A stretch of 64,000 nucleotides of DNA from positions 1,252,501 to 1,316,500 of the forward strand of contig NZ_JAPEPT010000001.1 in the NCBI RefSeq assembly GCF_026339995.1, written 5' to 3'. The translations under genes were made by a program, and so were the position numbers. This document shows, one piece after another, positions 58,790 to 64,000 of the stretch (position 1 is the first letter of the stretch; every line of letters begins with the position of its first letter). The notes beneath the pieces were generated by a model. It was not told the DNA's origin. It saw only the letters and a list, made by a program, of their open reading frames with translations, and did not search any database. Source of the stretch: Streptomyces sp. NBC_01481. Its GTDB lineage: Bacteria > Actinomycetota > Actinomycetes > Streptomycetales > Streptomycetaceae.

Positions 58790-60013
58790 ATGAACCGCAC
58801 GGCGCTGAGCTCAGAGACGCTGGTCCGCGGCGGGCCGGGCAGGTTCCGCGGGCCCTTCGCCCGGTGGCCGCGGACCGCGGACGCCGTCCTCGCTGCCGCC
58901 ATGCTCCTGGCCGCGGTGTTCGTGGAGGAAGCGCCCGGCGATGCGCTCCGCGTCCGTCCGATCACCGACGTGCCCGTCCCGGTCCTGCTGCTGTACGCCG
59001 TGGCCGGCGCGGCGCTCTACTGGCGTGGCCGCGAACCTGTCGCGGTCGTGGCAGTGGCGCTCGTCGCCTGGGGGCCGACGCTGGGGAGCAGCTACTCCAC
59101 ATTGGGCGGGATCGTGATCGTGGCGCTGTACAGCGTCGGGCGATACGCCGCGGACACCCGGCGGAGCCGACTCTGTACCGCCGCGGCCATCGCTGCCGCC
59201 ATCGCCGCGGTCGTGATCGACGGCCTGCTGAACTCCGTCCCCTGGGGGGAGATCGGCTTCGGCGCCCTGGTCATGTCCGGGGCCTGGTACATCGGTCGGC
59301 GTCTGCGGCTGCGTGCGCAGCGCGCCGTCCGACTCCGCGAGGAGCAGGCCGCCGAGACGCGCCGGATCGTCGCCGAGGAGCGCACCCACATCGCCCGCGA
59401 ACTGCACGACGTGGTCGCCCACCGGGTGAGCATGATGACGGTGCAGGCGGGTGCGGCCCGGATGGTGGCCGCCAACGATCCCCAGGAGGCCCTGGAAGCG
59501 ATGGCGGCGGTGGAACAAGCCGGGCGCCAGGCGCTGGACGAACTGCGTCACCTGCTGGGAGTACTGCGGCCGGACGCCGACCGCGACCGGCTGGGCCCCC
59601 AGCCCCGGCTGGCCGACCTTCAGCAGCTCCTCGAGCAGGTCCGCGAGGCGGGTCTGGACGTCGCGGTGACCGGCGGTGTCGAGGCCGCTCTCCCGGCCCG
59701 CGTGGAGCTGTCGGCGTACCGCATCGTCCAGGAGGCGCTTACCAACGTGCTCAAGCACAGCGGACCGCGGACCCGCACCGAGGTGCGCCTGAGCTACGAG
59801 AGTGGCGGCCTCACCATCGAGGTGCTCGACGACGGTCGCGGAGCCGCCGTCCAGTCCGTGTCGGCCGGCGCCCACGGCGTTGTGCCCGGCCATGGGATCG
59901 TCGGCATGCGGGAGCGAGCACTCCTCCTCGGCGGCAGCCTCGAAGCGGGGCCGCGTCCCGGCGGCGGATTCCGGCTGGCCGCCCATCTGCCCACTGGAGG
60001 AGAACCGGCGTGA
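58790..60013 (+). CDS. sensor histidine kinase, NarX/DesK-type
   Basis: A 407-residue membrane kinase: four or five N-terminal helices (including LLYAVAGAALYW and VIVALYSVGRYA), the HisKA_3 dimerisation helix EERTHIARELHDVVAHRVSMM with the phospho-accepting His, and a HATPase_c with EALTNVLKHSG (N box), DDGRG and GHGIVGMRERALLLGG. ATG 58790 has GGAG 5 bp upstream. It overlaps the response regulator (GTGA). The stimulus is unknown; the divergent MMPL exporter suggests envelope or drug stress. Confidence 0.92.
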   Translation: MNRTALSSETLVRGGPGRFRGPFARWPRTADAVLAAAMLLAAVFVEEAPGDALRVRPITDVPVPVLLLYAVAGAALYWRGREPVAVVAVALVAWGPTLGSSYSTLGGIVIVALYSVGRYAADTRRSRLCTAAAIAAAIAAVVIDGLLNSVPWGEIGFGALVMSGAWYIGRRLRLRAQRAVRLREEQAAETRRIVAEERTHIARELHDVVAHRVSMMTVQAGAARMVAANDPQEALEAMAAVEQAGRQALDELRHLLGVLRPDADRDRLGPQPRLADLQQLLEQVREAGLDVAVTGGVEAALPARVELSAYRIVQEALTNVLKHSGPRTRTEVRLSYESGGLTIEVLDDGRGAAVQSVSAGAHGVVPGHGIVGMRERALLLGGSLEAGPRPGGGFRLAAHLPTGGEPA

Positions 60014-60687
60014 GTATCCGTGTCGTTGTCGTGGACGACCAGGCGCTGGTCCGCCGGGGCTTCGTCATGATCCTGAGGGTCCATGACGACATCGAGGTCA
60101 TGGCCGAGGCCGGGACCGGACTCGAGGCCGTCGAGGCGGCACGCAAACATCGTCCGGACGTGATCCTCATGGACATCCGCATGCCCGGCATGGACGGCAT
60201 CGAGGCCACCTCCCAAATCCTGCGGGAGGCGGACTGGGACGTGCGGGTCCTGATCCTGACCACGTTCGATCCGGACGAGTACGTCTACAAGGCGCTGCGT
60301 GCCGGTGCCAGCGCCTTCGTGCTCAAGGACATTCCCCCCGAGGAGCTCGCCACCGCCGTGCGCACCGTGGCCGAGGGCGGGGCGCTGCTGGCACCGTCGA
60401 TCACCCGGCGCCTCATCGACCAGTTCGCGGAGCGACGTGTCGTCAACACCACCGTGGCGGGCCGCCTGGAGCGACTCACCGAGCGCGAACTCGAGATCGT
60501 GGTCGCCGCCGCGCGGGGTGCGAGCAACTCGGAGATCGCCGCCCAGCTCTTCATCGGGCCCGCCACCGTCAAGTCGCACGTGTCGAGCATTCTCACCAAA
60601 CTCGGTCTGCGTGACCGCATCCAGATCGTGATCTTCGCCTACGAGAGCGGACTCGTCGAAGCGGGCGACCACGACGTCGGTCACTGA
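60010..60687 (+). CDS. NarL/LuxR-type response regulator
   Basis: A 225-residue regulator with a receiver (VVVVDDQALVRRGF; phospho-Asp in VILMDIRMPGMDG near residue 54; Lys in FVLKDIPPEEL) and a C-terminal LuxR HTH (LTERELEIVVAAARGASNSEIAAQLF...ATVKSHVSSILTKLGLRDR). The GTG start overlaps the kinase stop. It presumably activates its own operon and the divergent MMPL transporter gene. Confidence 0.93.
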   Translation: MSIRVVVVDDQALVRRGFVMILRVHDDIEVMAEAGTGLEAVEAARKHRPDVILMDIRMPGMDGIEATSQILREADWDVRVLILTTFDPDEYVYKALRAGASAFVLKDIPPEELATAVRTVAEGGALLAPSITRRLIDQFAERRVVNTTVAGRLERLTERELEIVVAAARGASNSEIAAQLFIGPATVKSHVSSILTKLGLRDRIQIVIFAYESGLVEAGDHDVGH

Positions 60688-60704
60688 GACGTGGGCGTGG
60701 TCCC

Positions 60705-61148
60705 TCAGTCGCTGTCGGCCGTGCTCGGGCGCAGCACCTCATGCAGCGGCTTCGTGGCTCGTACGCGGTACTCCTGCACTGCCCAGGCGTTGCCGTCCGG
60801 GTCCGCGAAGTGCATGAAGGTCCCGCCGTCGCCCGGTGCGATCTCGACCGGGTCGGAGACGTCCACACCACGCTCGACGAGCTCGGCATGGGCCGCCTTG
60901 ATGTCCGAGACGACCAACTGCAGCCCGGAGTACGAGCCGGGCTCGGAGCCTTTGCCGTCGGGGCCCCCGATGCCCTCGCCGATGACGATCGAGCAGCCGG
61001 AGCCGGGAGGCGTGAGCTGGACGATGCGCATGGTGTCGGTGACGCGGGTGTCGATGTCGACCTTGAAGCCGACCTTGTCGCGGTAGAAGTCCCTGGCTCG
61101 GTCCACGTCCGAGACGGGGACCACGATCACTTCGAGCGTCCAGTCCAT
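60705..61148 (-). CDS. VOC-family (glyoxalase/bleomycin-resistance fold) protein
   Basis: A 147-residue protein with two beta-alpha-beta-beta-beta modules: VIVVPVSDVDRARDFYRDKVGF at the N terminus and LQLVVSDIKAAHAELVERGV in the second half, then GGTFMHFADPDGNAWAVQEY. The metal-ligand pattern is incomplete (no clear N-terminal His), so it may be a binding or dioxygenase-like member. GGAGG lies 6 bp before the ATG. Confidence 0.88.
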   Translation of the reverse strand: MDWTLEVIVVPVSDVDRARDFYRDKVGFKVDIDTRVTDTMRIVQLTPPGSGCSIVIGEGIGGPDGKGSEPGSYSGLQLVVSDIKAAHAELVERGVDVSDPVEIAPGDGGTFMHFADPDGNAWAVQEYRVRATKPLHEVLRPSTADSD

Positions 61149-61164
61149 GCGGGGGCCTCCGGGG

Positions 61165-61413
61165 TCAGTGGTCGGCTGCGTACGTGACAAAGTCTGCCCA
61201 TGCCTGAGGGGCGAAGGCGAGCTGTGGGCCGGTCGTGTTCTTGGAGTCGCGGACTCGGATGGCGCTGGAGGTGGTCGCTACCTCGACGCAGTCGGAGCCG
61301 GGTTCGCCGCTGCTGTAGCTGCTCTTGAACCACGCCACCTCGACGCAGTCCGAGTCGGGCTCGGGGCTGCTGTAGCTGCTCTTGAACCAGTCGAGCTTGG
61401 GCTCGATGCTCAT
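61165..61413 (-). CDS. DUF397 protein with duplicated motif
   Basis: An 82-residue acidic DUF397 protein, the small partner of WhiJ-type XRE regulators. The usual WFKSSYSS...CVEVA element occurs twice in tandem (about residues 9-27 and 28-46), followed by the standard IRVRDSKNTTGPQLAF and WADFVTYA ending. Its start overlaps the XRE stop (ATGA). The duplication could alter stoichiometry or ligand binding. Confidence 0.92.
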   Translation of the reverse strand: MSIEPKLDWFKSSYSSPEPDSDCVEVAWFKSSYSSGEPGSDCVEVATTSSAIRVRDSKNTTGPQLAFAPQAWADFVTYAADH

Positions 61414-62246
61414 GTCTCTCCCAGCAGTTTCTCGATGAAGGCCAGCGACTCCCGTGGCGTGAGAGCCTGCGCCCGAATGCTTCCATATTGCATCTCCAGG
61501 AACTGCACCTCCCTGGGCTCGGAGATCAGGCGCGTGATGCGCAGCACTTCCGTGTAACCCAGCGTCGCACCGCTCTGGAGCTTGAAGATCCGGAATCCGC
61601 CAGTCAGTCCGGCATGTTCCTCGCGGTCCGTCGGCATTACCTGGATCTCCACGTTCCGGAACTGCCCTACCTCCAAGAGCCGTTCGAGCTGTCGCCGCTG
61701 TACCATTTTGCCGCCCGTCGGTCGGCGCAGCGTCACCTCGTCCTGAACGAAGCTGAAAACAGGCAGGGTCTTCGTCTTGTCGACGATCGCCTGCCGTGCC
61801 ATTCGGGCGCCGACTTCGCGCTCGATGACCTCCTCGCCGAGCAGCGGTCGCCTCATGCCGAACAGTGCTCGCGCGTACTCCTCGGTCTGCAACAACCCGT
61901 GGACCATGGAGTGGTTGTACGCGCCGAGTTCGACCGCCTCCGCCTCCAGCTTCGCCAAGTCCCGTACCTTCTTCGGATACCGGGCCTCCGCCACGTCCCT
62001 CTGCATCGAGATGATCTTGCCGCCCGCGCCCAGGACGTCATCCGTCCTCTGCAGATACACATCCTTCGGAGCACGCCGACCGCGCTCCACCGAGGAGACC
62101 AGTTCCTCGCTGTACCCGATCGCCGTCCCCAGCTCCGCCTGCCTGAGCCCTGCCGCCTCCCGCCACGCCTTCAGCTGACGGCCGACGATCCTGAGGACCG
62201 CCCCGCTCTCGTCGTCCCAACTCTGCTGCTCCGTACCGTCGTCCAT
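61410..62246 (-). CDS. XRE-family regulator with DUF5753 (WhiJ-like)
   Basis: A 278-residue DNA-binding protein: HTH_XRE at about residues 18-75 (LKAWREAAGLRQAELGTAIG, then SVERGRRAP) and a DUF5753 C-terminal domain (MVHGLLQTEEYARALFG, RQQLERLLEV-like RRQLERLLEVGQF, FIEKLLGE). With the DUF397 protein and the divergent HATPase it forms the WhiJ-type three-gene set that modulates development in Streptomyces. GGAGG lies 8 bp before the ATG. Confidence 0.92.
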   Translation of the reverse strand: MDDGTEQQSWDDESGAVLRIVGRQLKAWREAAGLRQAELGTAIGYSEELVSSVERGRRAPKDVYLQRTDDVLGAGGKIISMQRDVAEARYPKKVRDLAKLEAEAVELGAYNHSMVHGLLQTEEYARALFGMRRPLLGEEVIEREVGARMARQAIVDKTKTLPVFSFVQDEVTLRRPTGGKMVQRRQLERLLEVGQFRNVEIQVMPTDREEHAGLTGGFRIFKLQSGATLGYTEVLRITRLISEPREVQFLEMQYGSIRAQALTPRESLAFIEKLLGET

Positions 62247-62364
62247 GCCGCCGACCTCCACCCGTCCGCACTGTCCGGACACAACCGGGCGCCGCCCGGA
62301 CAGTTACGCTGCGTACCGACTTCATTACTGTTCAGAGTAGGTGTGGGCGGCCACGCTGAGTGAC

Positions 62365-62793
62365 GTGAATCAAGAAATCACCCGATCCGTGACTGCTGTA
62401 CGCCATTTCTCGATCCTGCTGTCCTCGACGCGCCGAGGCGCCCGGCTTGCCCGCCGCCTGACGGTGCAGCAACTGACGGAGTGGGGACATTCGTTCGCGA
62501 CGGCTGAGCAGATCGTTGCCGAGCTGGCCGCCAACGCCGCGCTGCACGGCCGCGTACCCGGGCGCGACTTCCGTCTCACGCTCACCGTCGGCAACGCCGG
62601 GACGCTACGCATCGAGGTCACCGATGCCCGCGCGGACAGGCGGCCCCAGCGCTCCGACTGCCCGGAGCCGGATGCGGAGTCGGGGCGCGGCCTGTTGCTC
62701 GTCGAGGCGCTGGCCGATCGCTGGGGCGTCGACGACGGGCCCGCACCCTGCAAGACCGCATGGGCCGAGATCGACCGGCCCGCGTCACTCTGA
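62365..62793 (+). CDS. ATP-binding HATPase, WhiJ-cluster partner
   Basis: A 142-residue GHKL ATPase of the RsbW/SpoIIAB type: N box ELAANAALHG, G1 EVTDARAD, G2 ESGRGLLLVEALADRWG. It is divergent from the XRE/DUF397 pair, the standard arrangement of WhiJ-like clusters. GTG 62365 begins just before the first helix; GTG 62341 is the alternative and neither has a strong ribosome site. The end overlaps the convergent GH16 gene by 9 bp. Confidence 0.85.
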   Translation: MNQEITRSVTAVRHFSILLSSTRRGARLARRLTVQQLTEWGHSFATAEQIVAELAANAALHGRVPGRDFRLTLTVGNAGTLRIEVTDARADRRPQRSDCPEPDAESGRGLLLVEALADRWGVDDGPAPCKTAWAEIDRPASL

Positions 62794-63726
62794 CGCGCCT
62801 GTGGTGAGCACCGTGACGTGGTCGACGAGCATGGAACTGCCGGGGCGGGTCTCCGGAGTGGGCGTGATGTGCCCGGCGATGGCTTTGGGGAAGCCGCCGC
62901 CGATGGCCAGGTTGAGGAGGATGAAGTGCCCGTGGCCCGTTGCGGCGTCCCAGGTGGCCTCGTTCATCTGTGCCGAGCTGACGGAGTGGTAGCGCCTGCC
63001 GTCGACGTACCAGCTAACCCGCTCCGGCTTCACGCTGCGGTCCCACTCGACGGCGTAGGTGTGGAAGCGGCCGGTGCAGACCGAGCCGGGGCAGGTGGTG
63101 TCGGCGGCGAGGCCCGTGCTCTCCTCGCAGGGGCCGCCCTCGCTCGTCCCGCAATGCATGGCACCCCAGATCCGGTTGACGCCGTTGGCGTTCTCCAGAA
63201 CGTCGAACTCGCCGACGGTGGGTGATACTCCCTCGCCGGTACGGAAGGGGCTGCCCAGGGTCCAGAAGGCCGGCCAGTAACCCAAGGCCGTGGGGCCGGT
63301 GATTCCGGGGAGCTGGATGCGGGCCTCAATGCGGAGCTTCCTGCCGTCCGGTGGCCGAAAGTCACTGCGGCGCGTCTCGATGCGGGCGGAGGTCCATCGG
63401 CCGGCGCTGTCCCGCAGCGGTGTGATGCGCAGGTTGCCTCGGCCGTCCTGGCTCAGATTGGCCGGGTCGGCCGTATACCGCTGGACCTCACCGGTTCCCC
63501 AGTGGGGCGGACCGCCGGGATAGCTGGTGCCGACGTCGGTGATCCAGTTCTTGGGGTCCGGCGCGGTTCCGGCTCTGCCGTCGAAGTCATCGGTCCACTC
63601 GACGGCCCACCCGTCGGCGGACGGCGGGGTGGCACGCGCCACCGATGGGCCGAAGCCCACGGCGAGGACGGCGAGCGCGGACGTCACCGCCGACCACGTG
63701 CGGCGGCTCCTCAGCGGCAGCTTCAT
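62785..63726 (-). CDS. secreted GH16 beta-glucanase-type enzyme
   Basis: A 313-residue secreted glycoside hydrolase 16. The signal peptide is RSRRTWSAVTSALAVLAVGF with cleavage near ARA/TPP. The catalytic ExDxxE is present as GEFDVLENANG, framed by GYWPAFWTLG and WGAMHCG, with FHTYAVEWD and the C-terminal LLNLAIGG. It likely hydrolyses beta-1,3- or mixed-linkage glucans. GGAGG lies 9 bp before the ATG. Confidence 0.9.
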   Translation of the reverse strand: MKLPLRSRRTWSAVTSALAVLAVGFGPSVARATPPSADGWAVEWTDDFDGRAGTAPDPKNWITDVGTSYPGGPPHWGTGEVQRYTADPANLSQDGRGNLRITPLRDSAGRWTSARIETRRSDFRPPDGRKLRIEARIQLPGITGPTALGYWPAFWTLGSPFRTGEGVSPTVGEFDVLENANGVNRIWGAMHCGTSEGGPCEESTGLAADTTCPGSVCTGRFHTYAVEWDRSVKPERVSWYVDGRRYHSVSSAQMNEATWDAATGHGHFILLNLAIGGGFPKAIAGHITPTPETRPGSSMLVDHVTVLTTGASE

Positions 63727-63775
63727 CGGGTTGCACCTCCTGCCTGGCCTGAACAACACGCCCGGCGAGGGCAGT

Positions 63776-64000
63776 TCAGGGGGCGTTCACGGTCTCCGGC
63801 GCGGCCACCCGCGGCAGCCGTGCGGTCACCGTCGTGCCCTCGCCCTCCTGGGAGCGAACTTCCGTCGTGCCTCCGTGGTTCGCCACGATCGTGTGGACGA
63901 TGGTCAGCCCGAGTCCCGTGCCCGGGATGGCTTGGTCCACGGCGTTCGAGGCCCGGAAGAACCGGCTGAAGAGCTGCTCGCACTCCTTCTGGGGGATGCC
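63776..64000 (-). CDS. sensor histidine kinase, C-terminal part only
   Basis: 75 codons read in from the right window edge: GIPQKECEQLFSRFFRAS, then IPGTGLGLTIVHTIVANHGG (G2 box) and EGEGTTVTARLP before TGA. This is the end of a HATPase_c domain of an orthodox histidine kinase. The sensor and HisKA parts lie outside the window. It is on the same strand as, and just upstream of, the GH16 gene. Confidence 0.9.
   Translation of the reverse strand, partial: GIPQKECEQLFSRFFRASNAVDQAIPGTGLGLTIVHTIVANHGGTTEVRSQEGEGTTVTARLPRVAAPETVNAP

Noticed and set aside
1..64000. tRNA, rRNA or riboswitch genes
   Set aside because: No cloverleaf-like sequence, rRNA segment or known riboswitch core was recognised on either strand by reading; a covariance-model scan was not possible here.

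Overview
The window is high-GC, densely coded actinobacterial chromosome, almost certainly Streptomyces. Supporting signs are the very strong G/C third-position bias, the many GTG and TTG starts with good ribosome sites, Tat- and lipobox-type exports, AfsR/SARP and WhiJ-type (XRE + DUF397 + HATPase) regulators, and intergenic palindromes of the kind usual in this genus. Gene content and order (PhoD phosphatase, efeUOB, haem uptake, haem oxygenase, map, panB, nadE, glnA-type ligase) look like the conserved core arm around S. coelicolor SCO2241-SCO2286; that comparison is from memory.

Layout: 1-3.6 kb holds small regulatory and accessory genes (HATPase, DUF7848, SIMPL, a degenerate exonuclease-like protein, MazG-like). 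4-12.4 kb has an SDR, PhoD alkaline phosphatase, a Bcr/CflA exporter, a beta-propeller lipoprotein, an Rsm22-type methyltransferase, a dimethylargininase and a prim-pol domain protein. 12.5-21.9 kb is an iron/haem block: efeO-efeB-efeU plus a lipoprotein, a three-gene haem/siderophore ABC importer, a PhzF-like protein and haem oxygenase, with three DmdR/IdeR-like iron boxes. 22-34 kb is housekeeping: map, an MFS carrier, F420 reductase, a site-2 protease, a 1102-aa SARP-NB-ARC-TPR regulator, a DrrAB-type exporter, a cupin and panB. 34-48 kb has an EmrB-type exporter with TetR, an EEP phosphatase, nadE, a multicopper oxidase, a TetR/oxidoreductase pair with three operators, a hydrolase, CBS and DUF5990 proteins, and a DUF3105/DUF305 set.

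At 48.4 kb lies a GSI-family ligase (GlnA2-like). Its last 87 bp recur 6.4 kb downstream. Between the copies is a lower-GC, decayed insert that I read as a degraded integrative element: a truncated DnaB-N protein, a frameshifted TIGR02391 gene, a PAPS-reductase-like gene split by a GNAT cassette, an 856-residue subtilase ending in seven near-identical propeller repeats, and transposase scraps. No integrase remains visible.

56-64 kb carries an MMPL transporter divergent from a NarL-type two-component pair, a VOC protein, a WhiJ-like XRE/DUF397/HATPase cluster, a GH16 glucanase-type enzyme and the tail of another histidine kinase.

Three families of intergenic palindromic repeats punctuate the region. 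One, MITE-like with TA-flanked inverted ends, sits exactly on the stop codon of the preceding gene in all three copies. A second, a short G5-run hairpin, is found nested inside members of the other two. A third (CCTCAAACGCCGG type) has been absorbed into the coding sequence of the ABC permease.
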